From Apostichopus japonicus (lineage: Eukaryota; Echinodermata; Holothuroidea; Aspidochirotida; Stichopodidae), in the NCBI RefSeq assembly GCF_037975245.1, contig NC_092568.1, positions 23,977,501-24,041,500 of the forward strand: DNA of 64,000 nucleotides. Direction: 5' to 3'. This document shows, one piece after another, positions 12,860-26,391 of the stretch. The notes beneath the pieces are model-generated. The model did no database searches and was not told the DNA's origin. It worked only from the letters and a program-made list of their open reading frames with translations. Within the stretch, counting starts at the first letter, position 1. The number at the start of each line of letters is the position of its first letter. Made by a program: the position numbers and the translations under genes.

Positions 12860-15800
12860 CAGTGGATAACGAGAAAATAAGTTTCAAAAGATTAGGAGGG
12901 AGCAAGGTGAAGTGTTTCAGAAATTTGGAAGCAATATTGTAAAAGTTTTGCAATGTGAAAAGCCGCTGATAAATTGACACAGAGATGTAATCGGTACTAG
13001 CTGAAAAGGAAGAATGTTTTGCAACAGGAGTTGAAAACTTTCAATATAATGACAGAGGTTTTCTAAAAAACACAACAGAAAAAAAGAAAAAAACAATGAT
13101 TCCTGTTGTTTAAGAGATTGTGAGATGGATAACCATCAGATATGTCTTGACTCTTGCAGAAGTTTCTGGTTTGTCTCTCAATTCATCTTCTGTTAGACTT
13201 TGAGAATTTCTGGGGACCATGAACATGCAGTCATTCAGTTTGCACAAAGTCAGTCGGTTGAAAACTTTGGAAAAAGAGGAAATTTGCAATTTATAATTTT
13301 CCTGCTTTTTTAACGTACTGTGATTGCAGCTTCCACCAATTTGCAGTTGAAACATTGTTTCGATGGAAAGAAGAAAAGAAGGATGGATAAGTTTTTTTCC
13401 CTATTTTTTAATTTTTAGGGAAATTTTGTACACAATAAGAACAATTGTCTATAATTTTGATTTATAATGAAAAATGATTTGAAAAATACTTTGAAATGGT
13501 ATTAAAGTTGTTCATATTTATAAAGAATCATCATACTTTTTTTTTTCTTTTTTAATAATATAATTTAATATTTTCTGCAGCTCTGCATGTTTGTACATAT
13601 TTAATTTCTTGTCTATTCTGCAGATGGTTGTCAGATTCCTAGATTTATGATTGTTTAATTGAATTGTATGATTTTGAGATTCAAAAGTGAGTGATTTACA
13701 GATAAGAAGGGGAGAATATTTTTCCTTCTTATTTTCAGGAAAGATGCTTGTAAATTTTAATGAAGAGAAATCACATAAACTAAAAAATGAAAATATATAA
13801 TGATACTTCTTTCCTGTGATGTAAATCATAAATATTTGGATTGTGACAGGACTTGTGTCTAAGTTTGAAGAATCTTCAGAGTATGTTGTATGAAATGTAT
13901 GAAGGCATATCTGTCTATTCATCTCACAATTAAAATGATACTGGCATGGCATATTTTATATAGCATGAAGGATAGTATAAAAATGGTAACACTAATTGAT
14001 GGCATGAAAGAAATTTTGCTATGCAAGGGAATTAGGAGAGTGTAATGCAAAGAATGATGATATCATTGCAGAAATATAATAAGTAAGAAATGTTAGAAGA
14101 GAAAGAGTAAGAGTTTATGCAACATTATAGCATGGTAGCAAAAATGAACGCATCGGTGGAAGTATGATAGCAGAAGTGAGAACTGAATAGTTGGAAAAAC
14201 AGAGAATAACTCAGAGAGCACTCATATCAACAGAAACTTAAAGCTAAGTAGCAGATGTGGTAGTAACCTGATAGCTGAGTGTGTGATGATATCCAGGAAC
14301 AAGATATAACAATAAGAGGAACATAAAACAGTAGTTCAAAACTCTGACATACAAACCAGCAGCATTGCAACAGTAAGAAAATGTAAGAAATTGCATTGCA
14401 GTGGAATCAGGCTCATAACTTAAACTTAAAAATAAAAAAAGTTACAGGACACAAATACTGTGTACCCTCATTAATATTTGGTGCTTCCTTCATCCCTCCC
14501 CTCCCCATCCCAATTCAGAATTTCTAGCAATGGAACAGAAGTTACAACATATGGTAGCAGATAAAATAGCAAGGCAACAGGTAACAGTATGTGAGTGAAG
14601 TGATAGGAGATGTAACAATCGTTCTGGCGTTAAATAACCAGATTTAGAACTGACATTGCTTTGAATTTATGTTATCCATAAATTGAGCCCATCAATTTGT
14701 GAAAACCAAAATAGATATATTGGATAGATTACTTGTATTTGAAATAATATATTTCTTGGGACTATGCCATAACTGGAAAGCATTAAAAAACCTTGTAGAA
14801 GTTTACTTATCGTTGCACTAAATGGGTTACAGAGATGGAACTGAAACGTTTATATTATAGTACAGTGAAATACTTCATGCTGTGAAATTAATCTAATGAT
14901 TTGCATCTATCAGATACAGCTTTTTTACTCTTTCCAGTGAAGTTATGATTACAATAGGGAAGCTATAGGTTTGGTTATCATATGTGGTGATACCGTGGTG
15001 CTGTTATTTTGAATCTACACGAAAGCAGTTTTTGTATTAGGGTGAGTTGTGATTTCAAAAGGGAAACTAAGTTTTAGTTGAAAGAAATACCAATTAAAAA
15101 AAGTAAGTTCACATTAGAGGTGATAAGCACAACAAGAAGGACAACTATCTATCCAATCAAATCCCATTGAAGTCTTATCCTGCCTAGTGGTCAGGTACGT
15201 CCAGTCATGTCAAAGCCAGTTTTAAACTGTAATATGCTATGAAAAGAGAGGAAAGATTATCATTCCTGATCCCCTCTCCAACTTAGGAATGCTGTTTGCA
15301 TTTCTCGGCAGTAACTCAACTACAATGGCCAACCGGTAGCTATCTTAACATAAGTTCTTGTAAATGTTTAGATCATTTTCTTATATATAACTTGAAAACA
15401 GAAAACAGTTTAAAGTATTAAAGTACTGTGATTCTTATACAACTTACTATCCTTTTGGTGATGGAGGGATGGGCTCGGGGGGGGGGGGGGGGGGAAGGGA
15501 AGGGAAGGAAAGCGAGATGCATTTCATGTGATTGTTTGAAACTGAAAAAATAAAAATAAAATTTAAGAGAGCTCATAAACAGAGCCAGCCATTCACAGTC
15601 TTCAGTTTTAAGAGTTTCATTATCAACATTGTTGTTGTTTAAATCTTTGCAGTGTATCATCTGCTCTTTTCTCTTTTGTTGTTAAAACTTTTATATCACT
15701 TTAAACTACTTTAAACTGTTCCAATGTTTTTATATCACTTTGGGTGTAACTTTAATTGTAAGTACCAAAGTGCCTTGGTATTGTAAACAAAAACAAAAAA

Positions 15801-17585
15801 AACATGAATGAAGATCTGTTAAATTAGTTAAAATTAAAGATTGATCAATCAATTTTCATAAAGTTAACTTTCTCCCTGATTTTCTCTTTGACACTTTGTT
15901 ATAACTTCTACTGTTAATAAGTGTTCTCATTATTAATGTTTCCAGGTATGTACAGGTGACCAATTTCATGTTCACGATATCTGTTAAAATTCATAAGCAA
16001 CTGTTTTTTTTAACTTAACACTTTGTTTATGTGAGCACTTGATTTATATATGAATATCTTCACTACACAAAAAAATAATATTAACTCATATTGAGTTTTG
16101 GAGAATTACTTCACTAAGGTTACTAGTTTGAGGTCAGTTTAGTTACAAAATTTGTGGTACATCATGTTAACATGCAGATATGGTTTTACATATCTCACAA
16201 TCCCCTCCACCCCCCCCCCCCCCCGAATTTCTTACTATTTCCATATCTTTAAGTAACACTGTTTGAAACTTGACTTGCTTCCGACTTGTTAAAGTACTTT
16301 TCATGTAAATTGAGAGGAGGCGGCTCTGCAACCTTTAGGATCTAATTTCCTCTTCTTTAGAAAGCACCAATGGATGTTTTTGGTTGGTAAGGTTTTGTTA
16401 GTTCCTTTGATTTATCTTTTATCTTCCGTGTATTAATAGAAAGCAACCGGAAGAAAAAACTGCTACCCTCCCCCCAGAACTATTACTGAGGATTGTTTTA
16501 GTTTGCTACAGGAATTTGTGTTGTGGGGGAGGAGGGGGGGGGGTCAGGTGTGCTTCCGTTGAGACACGATACGGTCATTGTTTATTTTCCATCTGAATGA
16601 AAGTACAAACTCTTCTTTTATATCAACATGAGCATTTTCCTCTAGCTGGGTAAACCAGCTGTCATTTGGCAGATAAAAGAAACTATTTTAATGAATCAAG
16701 AATATTGTGATGTGCAGATGCAAAAAGAATGATATGAGTTTTCTCTTGATCAGATTTGAGATGTTGGTTTTAAGTTTTCTTAAGTTTTTTTCTTCTCCTT
16801 TTCCTTTTTTATTGTTTGTTTTTTATTTGTTTAAGTTATTAAGTTACATGGTCAAAGAGTCTACAAAATGCAAATCTAACTATTTGGTTGTATTTTGGTA
16901 ACTTTTTCAAAATACCAATGTAACAAAAAATGAGACAAAAATCTTTTTGACACTGACTGGCACCTTCCATTCTAAAAACAAGAAGAAGAAAGTACCAGAG
17001 AGTGTTTGAGAAAAGTAAAGGTTGTTTTAGATAAAGACAAGGCCAGACAGTATTTTTATTGAAGTAGTTGAAGAACTACTGTATATTTCTCAACATTTTA
17101 TGAGTACTTTTGCCCCAGTCTGGGTGAAATCAGTCATAATTTTTTCAGAAAATTACAAGTTGTATTTGACTGTGCTGGATATCATTATTGTAGTGTGCGT
17201 GCAGGCACAATATTGGCATTACTGGCCAAGTGAACAATACCTGCATGACTGGACGTTGAAACTTAGTTTCATATAGTCTCTGTACATATGCAGTTTCAGA
17301 GGCTAACTGCGTAGGCAACTTATTCTGAGCCTGTCATTGGCGCTCACAAGCGCCCTCACTTTGTTAGGTACCTACATGACTATACTCCCTGGTGTGTTTG
17401 TCCGATCAAAACATAACACCATGAACTGAGAAGTTCTTCCTAATACTGCAAGCACTCTACTTGCACTACAATACTGCGTATTATCAGGCAAATGCAGTTC
17501 TAGTTTGTAATTTTAGTCTAGAATTGAAAAGTGAGGAAGAAGAGTTTATTTTATATTTTTTTATGTTTTATGTTATATCACAGAT

Positions 17586-17838
17586 AATGGTTCCCACTTC
17601 TCTTGAAACTACTTTAAGAAACTCACAGTGAGAAGATTGTAAGATTGCAACACCTCTCACAATCTCTATCATTATCATTATAATATATAACATTTTTTTT
17701 ATTTTTTTGTGTGTGTTCCACTTTGGTAAGTTTTGCAAGCATGTAGAGTTTTACATCAGTTCTATGTTATGGTTCCATCCTTTATTTGAAACTACTTTAA
17801 GGAACTCACAGTAGGGAGATTGTACTGTTACAACACCT
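17586..17838. repeat. diverged direct duplication of ~70 bp (two copies)
   Basis: The segment 17586-17655 recurs at 17768-17838. Both share ATGGTTCC, then GAAACTACTTTAAG, then AACTCACAGT, GATTGTA and CAACACCT. The copies differ at roughly one base in five and are about 180 bp apart, in the proposed 3'UTR. Confidence 0.75.
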
Positions 17839-18273
17839 TGCTAACTTGAAGTTGCTTAAAGTAATTTCATAAAGGACAACCACCTCATAATGCATATCAT
17901 AGCATTTCTGAACTTTTTTTTCCTTCATGTTTTCCTTTTATTTTTCTTTCATTTTATTTTTTCATAATTAATGGATTTGAGAGCCAGCTGTATTACTTTA
18001 CAGATATTTTGTAGATTTTATTCACATCTGATGTTTTGAAAAAAAAAAACGAAAAAAAAAAAACTGAGCATTTATAACTGTCTGAGAATAATAACTAGAA
18101 AGAAAAGTTATATTTTGCATAGTATAAGGAAAATAAATTTATGGTTTTGTGAGGAAGACATGTATATTTTTAGACAAGGATTGTGTCTTATGCCATTTAG
18201 TTGTATCAATAAGTTGTAAGTAAGCAAAGCATTATATTTTTCAAAGTATGTCATTCACTTATTGTAAGCAAAC

Positions 18274-18279
18274 AATAAA
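18274..18279 (+). terminator. candidate polyadenylation signal AATAAA
   Basis: A canonical hexamer followed within about 25 nt by a TTTTGTCTGCTGAGTTT-type T/G-rich element. It is the last such combination before the first MITE at 18437 and a plausible distal end for the RGG transcript. Confidence 0.35.
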
Positions 18280-18436
18280 TTGTTAACAAAATATTTTGTC
18301 TGCTGAGTTTATTATGTTCAATCTTATTTTCCTCTCCTTTTTTCCTCTCCTTTTGCCCAATATTTGCATAAATATTGTCAATTTGAAAGCAGCTTCCCGT
18401 TTGATTTGCTTGTTAAGCTCTGTTTGAAGTTGAAAG

Positions 18437-18708
18437 CAGTGGCGTCGCCAGACATTTCAATCTTGGAAGGCACAGCACTTAATTAGGGGGGTATGTTTTT
18501 TTGTGAATGCCGTCCTAGGGGAGCATTGAGAAACTTTTGATGAATTAAGGGTCCTTAGATGCTATCTGGTGCTATATTTTGCAACTTGAAGTAACTTTTT
18601 GTTCAAGAATTGAGTATTTTTTAACACTATAAATCGCATTGGGGGGCCCAATTTTAATTTGGAGGGCACGTACCCCCCCCCCCAGGTCACCCCCTGGCGA
18701 TGCTACTG
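18437..18708. mobile_element. hAT-type MITE, 272 bp
   Basis: The ends are inverted repeats: left CAGTGGCGTCGCCAG, and right (reverse-complemented) CAGTAGCATCGCCAG, matching at 13 of 15 positions. The flanking 8-mers GTTGAAAG (18429-18436) and TTTCAAAG (18709-18716) agree at 6 of 8, fitting an aged 8-bp target duplication. No transposase reading frame is present. The interior has a poly(C) run. An 8-bp duplication with CA-start termini is the hAT superfamily signature. Confidence 0.8.
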
Positions 18709-18716
18709 TTTCAAAG

Positions 18717-19737
18717 ATTCCTGATTTGACAAATTCATTTTTAGTATCAACCATTAATAGTTCTTCATTCCTTTTTTGCATTTCATATTATCCTCAGAGC
18801 TTGATATTCGATCAAATCCAAGTTGTATAGAGTTTATGATTAAGAGGTGGACAGAACAAAAATTGAATACAACACAAAACAGAGTATTAGTTTGATATGT
18901 GCTAACTTTATTACCTGCTGTACACATTTCATTTTATCTACACAACCGGAACACATTTCTTCCCTCATTTTCTTCCACTGTGCAAAAGTAAAAGTATAAT
19001 AAGTTACCAATGAGCTTCCCCTACCAACCCCCCCCCCCTCACCCACCCCTCCTGATATCTATTCCTCTAAATCCCATCCTTATACTCGTCTCTCTCCCAT
19101 TACACATCACACCTTTACTCTCAATAGCACCATTACATGTATCCTTCTACAAACCATGCATTATTATCATTCATCCATACAACTTTTTAGTTATCACATT
19201 TTCTCTCTCAAGGACTAAACATTCACATAGTTGAACTTTGTATAGTTATATATAATTGTACGATTACAGTATCAAAAAGGGGAAAAAAAGAAAAACAAAA
19301 GACATCTGTAAGAATAACTTGGATTACACATCCTTTTGTTTCTCCCAAATAACATTTCAATTATTTCCTTTGTTACTTTAGAAATTAAATTGCAGTTAAG
19401 ATCTGCAAAAATGGATAAAAATGTATGAACATCCAACACAGAATAAAATATAAATAACCATCATGCAAGACTGCACATGTCTTGTGATGGTTACACCATC
19501 TTGCAAACCTCTGAACCTCCAATGCAGTCTGTTATTAAGCAATACCAACCGATTCTTAACTCTGCAATCTTTTGTGTTTAAGTAATAATCACAAAATCAT
19601 GTCATTCTTTGCCAAATTTTAGAGAAAAAAAGTTATTTAGACAGTCAAGAATGGATGAATAATAAGGCTTGAAGGGAATTATTTCAAACAGTTTCTGTTC
19701 CCTTGAACCAGAAATTGTAGCCAGATACCACCTACGT
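18717..19737. other. non-coding stretch between two MITEs
   Basis: No exon supported. Contains poly(C) at 19028-19038 followed by C/T-rich DNA to about 19130. Confidence 0.6.
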
Positions 19738-19745
19738 ATACACAG

Positions 19746-20041
19746 CAGGCGCGAAGCCAAGGGGGGGGCGAAGGGGGCAGCCGCCCCCCCTTGAGCATAT
19801 TTTTAAATTTTTTTTTTATGTTTTTATGATATCGCTAGTATTTTCAAAGGAGAAAATGCTAAGATGGAACATTGCAACTTAAGGCCTGGGAAGTGCCATT
19901 CCCAGCGATCTGGGAGGCATTTTCAGCCAAAATTTTCTTGTACGCTTTGCGCCAACCCATGGTGGCGCTACACTTAGATAGTTTGCAATGCCGAATCTAC
20001 AGTTTCGTCCCTCCCTTGGCAAATTCCTGGCTACGCGCCTG
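19746..20041. mobile_element. hAT-type MITE, 296 bp, perfect 8-bp TSD
   Basis: Left terminus CAGGCGCGAAGCCAAGG and right terminus (reverse-complemented) CAGGCGCGTAGCCAGG form inverted repeats. The element is flanked by a perfect ATACACAG duplication (19738-19745 and 20042-20049). It has no ORF of its own. Its interior (about 19800-20000) is related, in inverted orientation, to part of the composite at 56369-57455, which shows a dispersed family. Confidence 0.9.
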
Positions 20042-20049
20042 ATACACAG

Positions 20050-23000
20050 AATAACACGCAGTCTCCCTATGCTACACCAGGCCCTCTCTGAAATGACGGC
20101 TTATTTTCATTTCACCCCCCCCCCCACCTCCCCCCTTTTCCTTGCAAGAGTTTCTAAAGAGACAGATCAAGTCACTTGTGGGAGGAGGCAGTAATCTCTT
20201 CACCTCTCACTTCCCATTCATAATTTAATAGTTTACCAGATCAAATCTTGAATATTAGACTGAAGGCCTGTGAACCTGAACAGTTTTAAAGAAATTTATG
20301 AACTGAATTTAAAAGCAACTTTTCAAAAGTGAAATTTAAAAGCAAGTTTTACTTCAGCCCTGCAGTTATGATCTGTGTGATCGTTACGCTGGTTTGTAAT
20401 TTCTTTCATTATCTTGCCATCAGGGTCTAGCAGTGAGCCAGTGTTTAACACTGGAGTTTTAATGAAAAAGAATGCCCCCCCCCTTTAGAGTTAACATGGT
20501 GGTATAGTTATCATTCACAATGTAAAGTTTGTGGCTGAGGACATCCTCCCCCCCCCCCCCCCCCTCTTCCCCAAATGCTCCTCTCTGCAGGTTATTCCAC
20601 TGCATAGCCTGGCCTTCCAACACCTTACTTCTACAGTTTGGAATGATTTAATTTCAAACACATTTCATTAACATTTTAACTGCCTATTGTGCTTATACTG
20701 TGCTTATACTCTGTTGAAACATCAGCATTCAGAATTTCATTCTAATACCCAATGAAAATCATTGCTGTGAAAATTATTTCCAGCAGGAACAAAGAAATTA
20801 AGGTATTAAGTTTGAAATACATTTCACTAGGTTTTGTTTTCATTCAAATATTTCTGCACACATAGTAAGTAATGTTTTAATAACTCGTTAATTTTCTTCG
20901 GACCGCCAGATAGTTGTAACCACATTAGTTACAAACTAATGCAAAATATAACATTATAGGAAATATAAACAGAGATAAATAGGAGTAGCTGTGATAAATG
21001 AATGAAACAAAAAATGACACAATTTATCACTTTTTTTCCCTAATGATTTTAACCATTGAATTATCTTATAACATCCATTTCTCTTGATGATAACTTTAAT
21101 TATTTAGTTTAGTTTAACTAATTTAAGACATTTTTATTTGGTATAGACACACACTACAGAAGGCACTCTGTGCATGCGCTAAAGCCAATATTAAACATAT
21201 ACAAAATGTTACAAGGAAAAATTGTTACAGTGATTTTGTAAATGTTGTGACGAAAAACAATCAAATGTCTAGACTACACCGGTGAATTTAACTTGATGTC
21301 AGGAAGTTTCAGGGTTACCCTTCCCTTCACCTCCCCCTGGAGTGAAAGGAAACCAGCTCAGGCCTGATGAGAGGGTGGTCAGAGGGCTACAGTCTCAGGT
21401 ATCCCTGGTAAACAGGGGAAGCATAATAATTTATTCTCATATTCATAATATAGACGTCACAAAGGGTGCTTGGTGATATGTTTGTCCCCAGGTACTCGAC
21501 ACCCCTGTTCCTGTAAACATGGGACACACAACCTCTCGTATTAAGTTTGAATGTGTCATCACTGGTTTGAACTAAAATCTCATTTTCATGACAGTTTCTC
21601 TTCCAAGAGTGGTTCATGAATAGAAATAAAAGTTGTACATTTGTGAATGAGTGCCTGGTGACATATAAGTTAGTAACCTTACCCTGCACCATATGATAAA
21701 CACCACAATGCACAATGCTAGACAACTTCATGGAAGTTTGAATATTTTATGATTCTATCTACTCATGATAACAGCAGCAAGGAAATGACTTCATCAAGTG
21801 AATCCTGAACAGAGCAGAAATGTCAAACCAGGCATAACTGATGAGGTTTTTTCCCCCTCTCCTAAGAAGCATTCCGTTGAGTTGACGTTGTCATTTCTGT
21901 GCTATATGGTATTTGCATGTGACAAAATTGCAAAAGATAGGGTTTCTGATAAAATATAGCCCCCTTTGCTCCACCTAAAATACCCCCCTTTCCCCCACCT
22001 AAAATAAAAGAGATAGGTAACATAAGGAGGACTTATGGTTACAGACATTTTTCATGTTTTTCATAATATGAAAAAAATGTAAAACAACTCTTATCCATGG
22101 TTGGGGGTGAGAGAGATATGGGAGGGGGGGGGCACACCTCCCAGTGGGTTATACCTATATTAAAGCCATGAACACTTCCATATAGTAATTTAGTATCACT
22201 TTTACTTTGACACGACATTAAAATAGAATATCTTCAATTCCTTGCATCAGAAATTTCATTGCTGAAACTGCAGGAAACTTTATCTGAATCTATACTGATC
22301 CATTTTGGTTTGCATCGTTTAAGATATCCTGCGATTGATGGATGACCCTTAATGTAACTATGCACGAATCTACAATTTGGGATTACCTTTGGGAAAAGAA
22401 ATCAAGTGGCTGTAATTACCTTAGATCATACGAGTGCAATCCCTAGGTGGTTCAAGTCGTAGCAACTGAGTGCAATGGCAACTCAGAACCGAGATGAACT
22501 TAAAGGCATTATCTCCGGGGATACGCCCGCCTCTCATATTTCGTCTGAATTAAAAATTAGGGATCTTGGGAAAAGGGATCATGTGCTTATGAATATTTTA
22601 ATAGATTTTTCATATGTCTTCCATTGACCTTTCCTATCAAGAAAAATATAAATTTCAATTGTACAGATAACATTATATATCGTTTAAGAAGTAGATGCAC
22701 TTTTATCAATCTTTAATAATTCATTCATTTCATCAATATGAATTTGATGTGTACATATACATATATGCTGCAATGATGTCCATCATGCAAGGAATTTTTA
22801 TAAAGTCAATTTATAAGGTCTAACCATTCAATCTAAGTACAATGAATTTGATTTCAAAGATAAATTTGAAACAAAGTTCAGAGCTTATTTACAGGGCTGT
22901 ATATGGCAAACAGCATCCAGGTAAACATGTAATAGATGTATACATTATATGCTTAACACCAAACATATATATTTTAATAACATATATGAAGTCAGTTTAC

Positions 23001-25220
23001 ATAGTTTCATGTACATATAGCAATAATGGAACAGTATGACCTACACATTATATGCATGCACATATCAAATATGAACACATACAAACATGTGTTGATGTAA
23101 TGCATAAATATGCATAATGTATGCACACATACCATATAGCACACAACATATATTATTTAAGTTCACATAGCATAAATTATGCACACTTGGATCATGACAC
23201 CATATGAGCACATCAATACACATATGTAACCAATGTACATAAAGCTTATATGTTATAAATTTACATATCATTAAAAAATAATGGATGATATCTTTCTTCA
23301 TAATGATAGAAGCAACTTTCTGGCAATTGTGAAAGTAACTGATCTACTGTAGCCAATGCTGTGAGTTCAATTGTCACCAAGGTTGTCTACATGCAGACAT
23401 CAGATCAAGCAGTGTAGCAAATGGTAACCCAAATTAATGGACTTGCAAATTCATTGTACTTCTTATATCTAATGAATTCACAATCGGTATTTAGGCTCTG
23501 AAGATATCTGTTAACTTTATAGCGGAGGTTTAGTGATGATTACACAATCTATCTATGGAAGATAATGCAAATTAAGTATTTAAGTCAAGGTGGGTGGGGT
23601 TAGGGTGGGGTTGGGGACAGAGGGGCATTTTTAGCATGAAATATGTCATGAATTCTGTGGCTCTCATAATGGTGGGTAATTCATTTCATTTATATCAGAG
23701 CCAAAAATAATAATAAAAAGAAGCACTCATTATTAGGTTGTATCAGAATTATGCAAGGGTAGAATGTGCTTTGTATTTATGTCACAGGGAATAGTTTATT
23801 GTCCAAATTTCTTGTAGCAGTTTTGAAGGGCCTGACTTTTATCTCATTGAGAAGTATTATGATCCCTGTGTACAAAGATGCTATGCATCTTTGCACTACA
23901 ATAGCAATTTGCCTGTTTCTACATAGCAGTTTGCTATGCGATACAGGATAAATTATTTCCTGGGTATTGAACAGACTCACATTATGACACTGCTATAAAC
24001 ATTCATCAATTGGCTTTGAGCAAGTCTAAAATAGGAACTCTATTTATAGCCTACTGATGGTAGAAACCAAATTCTGTCCATAAGCCCGAGCTGCCTTTTG
24101 GTTAACTTTAGGGAGATGTAAATGGCTATAGCCATGAGGCTGAAAATATATATTTTTAGAAATACTCTTCACAATTTATAGAAATTTCACTTTTAAAGTA
24201 ACATGGTTGTCATAAATTTCCACGGAGGTGCAACCAGAAATTTCCAATCTTCCAAGCTATTTAAGGTACAGCCACAGTGACTTGCTAACACACATTCGTT
24301 GGTGGCTATGTACATTTTTCTATCTCTTGCTCCTAGTACTAATAATTTGTGAACTTGCCGTAAAACTTGCAGGTTCGACTTCGAATGAAGCTTTCAATAG
24401 GTTGGATATGTCAGGCTCACTATCTATCAACATGATCATTTTATTTGAATATCTCGAGCATTGCAGCAGGCTTTGCTACATAATTCATACATTTCATTGA
24501 ACCCCTGTCTGATAAATTTCCTATGCATTTCATATTTCATAACCTGTAGGCCTAATTCACTTCAATAAACCAAGGAAATTTGACAGATCATCAGAGTCAC
24601 CGTGTCACGTAACTCCATTCGGAAGAGTTTGAGCGGATTAATTCCCCTGTGGGTGCAGGCTAATCCAAACATCTGTCATTCTAGTTAGTGCCTACGGTTA
24701 CGACCGAAAACATACCGGACCCGTGACCTTATGGCTCAACCAAAATTTCCTGAGAATTTTGATATTAAACTCTTCAAACTTTGAACACGTCAAGAGATAA
24801 AATGACTATGGAGGAATTTGATATCAGAGTGTTTGTTACATGCGATGGAGACAACGTCGGGGAGCGTAGATTAACCAACTGTATATACTACTAGAAATAG
24901 GCCTATACAAGACTTTCAAATGGCAGCGAGGATGGGCAGTGCACAGTGTCACCGTTCTGAATGTTGTCATGTTATATGTTGTTGCATTCTTAATTTAACC
25001 CTTCATTTTATGTTTAAGTTACAACCAGTGCAGCCAGATATTGGAATGACTGATAACGTCCTGAATTTTCTGTCTTCTGTGTAGTCTAGGACCTATTAAG
25101 GCTGCATGGTATTAACCTTGAATAGTTCCAGGTATATTTGATAATGACATCTTGCTTAGTCTTAAGTCTGAAGATGTATGTATCTACAGAATGTGTTTGG
25201 TCAATAAACATATTTCTGAT
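20050..25220. other. non-coding stretch, very A+T-rich in its middle
   Basis: No exon supported. Poly(C) lies at 20115-20125 and 20548-20564. The part 22660-23290 is low-complexity DNA dominated by ACATAT/CATATA words. A 30-codon frame at 24802-24894 (+) has coding-like composition but no further support. The 114-codon minus-strand ORF at 21387-21731 matches nothing I know and lacks splice context. Confidence 0.55.
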
Positions 25221-25770
25221 TCCATATTGTTTTATTAATGTCTCTACTGATGTATGGATATCAAATTATATCATATAGTAGCTAGTCTACTCCATATATG
25301 ATTTGTGTGTACATTGATGTAATTAAGTAATTTATGTTCATGATACTTCCAGAAGGTTAAGTTATATGAATATACTGATGTAACAAAGTAAACTTGTATG
25401 ATCATATTAATTCTCATACATGATTCGTAATAAATACACATATCAAACAATGTGAAGAATGACCATATATTTGTACCTCTACATGCTTTGTATTAATATA
25501 TTCATGTTATGAAGTGAAGTGTCATAATATTAATACTTCTACATTGTTTCTATGAACATACAGATGTTATGAATTTTGAAGTATGATCATATTAATACTC
25601 CACCAGGCTTGTATGCACATTTGGATGTAAAGAAGTGAATTTTGACACTTCTATATATGTATTGAAATATGTTCATAATTAAAACATCCATATTGTTTGT
25701 ATGTAATGAACTTATACACCAGGAATATGAAGTATAATGTAATTAACACAGTTTATATGATAATACAACC
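25221..25770. repeat. degenerate ~65-75 bp tandem repeat, about 7 copies
   Basis: A loose unit recurs across the stretch: ATCATATTAATACTTCTACA, then a TTTGTATGAACATA-type core, then GATGTTATGAAGTGAAGT. Its words appear in the same order at roughly 65-75 bp intervals with heavy divergence. It grades into AT dinucleotides at 25780-25820. This looks like an old satellite or minisatellite. Confidence 0.6.
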
Positions 25771-25828
25771 ATTGTATGTATATACATATATATATATATC
25801 TATATACATATATATATATAATAATAAT

Positions 25829-26194
25829 CAGTGGCGTAGGAAGTTACTTTTGAGTGGGGGGGCTGAAGACTGATGGCCGGCTTGGGGGAGGGGTCTAAGG
25901 GGAGGGGGTGCCCCCCTCCCCTTTGGATTTTTTTGCATTTCCAGGTGGCCTCAGATGCAATTTGGTGCAATATAGCACACTTCAACACCCACTCCATTTT
26001 GTAAACTTAATTTTGTATTTTCACCTGGCCTTAGATGCAATTTGGTGCTCCAAAAGAGATTTTTTTTCTCATTTGGAAATGAAAAAGGGGTTTTTTGACT
26101 TGCGAAGTGGGGGGGCGGAATGATACTTCCGCCCCTCCACATTTTTCACGGGGGGGCTGGCGCCCCCCCAGCCCCCCCGGTTCCTACGCCCTTG
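25829..26194. mobile_element. hAT-type MITE, 366 bp, 8-bp TSD
   Basis: Left terminus CAGTGGCGTAGGAA and right terminus (reverse-complemented) CAAGGGCGTAGGAA match at 12 of 14. The flanks are ATAATAAT on both sides (25821-25828, 26195-26202), although the local ATA repeat could mimic a duplication. The interior carries several G and C runs and two copies of a GGCCT..AGATGCAATTTGGTGC word (25947 and 26029 areas). No transposase is present. Confidence 0.8.
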
Positions 26195-26202
26195 ATAATA
26201 AT

Positions 26203-26344
26203 AATAATAATAAATGAGACTTATATAGCGCCAAATCAGTAAACAAAAGTTACTGCTCAAAGCGCTTTACAAAGAAAGTAAATTAATTTACAAAAGAACA
26301 AGTGAAAAAATTGGTCTTAAGTAGACTTTTGAAAGTAGAAAGTT

Positions 26345-26345
<1 letters not shown>
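26203..26345. repeat. fragment of a dispersed repeat with AGCGC core
   Basis: After an (ATA)n lead comes CTTATATAGCGCC, about 25 bp, then CAAAGCGCTTTACAA and a further 60 bp ending in AGTAGACTTTTGAAAG. I know this word order from scattered repeats in marine invertebrate and fish genomes, but cannot assign a family. Related cores occur at 39790-39870 and, inverted, at 42575-42625. Confidence 0.55.

Positions 26346-26390
<45 letters not shown>
26346..26390. repeat. (TA)n microsatellite, 45 bp
   Basis: A pure alternating TA tract of about 22 units directly follows the dispersed repeat fragment. Confidence 0.98.

Positions 26391-26391
<1 letters not shown>

Larger units (their letters stand above)
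12860..18300 (+). other. probable long 3'UTR of the RGG gene
   Basis: About 5.4 kb of A/T-rich DNA without exons follows the stop codon. It has Pumilio-type TGTACATA motifs at 13592-13599 and 17281-17288, candidate poly(A) signals (ATTAAA near 13501; AATAAA near 18131 and at 18274-18279, the last followed by a T/G-rich stretch), poly(G) at 15477-15494, poly(C) at 16210-16224, and a diverged 70-bp duplication at 17586-17838. The 144-codon minus-strand ORF at 13518-13952 has random A/T-rich composition. The true end of the transcript cannot be read from sequence alone. Confidence 0.45.

Noticed and set aside
13518-13952. 144-codon minus-strand ORF
   Set aside because: A/T-driven composition (Lys, Asn, Ile, Phe), no motif, no splice context, and inside the proposed 3'UTR.
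21387-21731. 114-codon minus-strand ORF
   Set aside because: No recognisable motif or splice context.
24802-24894. 30-codon plus-strand frame with coding-like composition
   Set aside because: Too short, with no consensus donor or partner exon.
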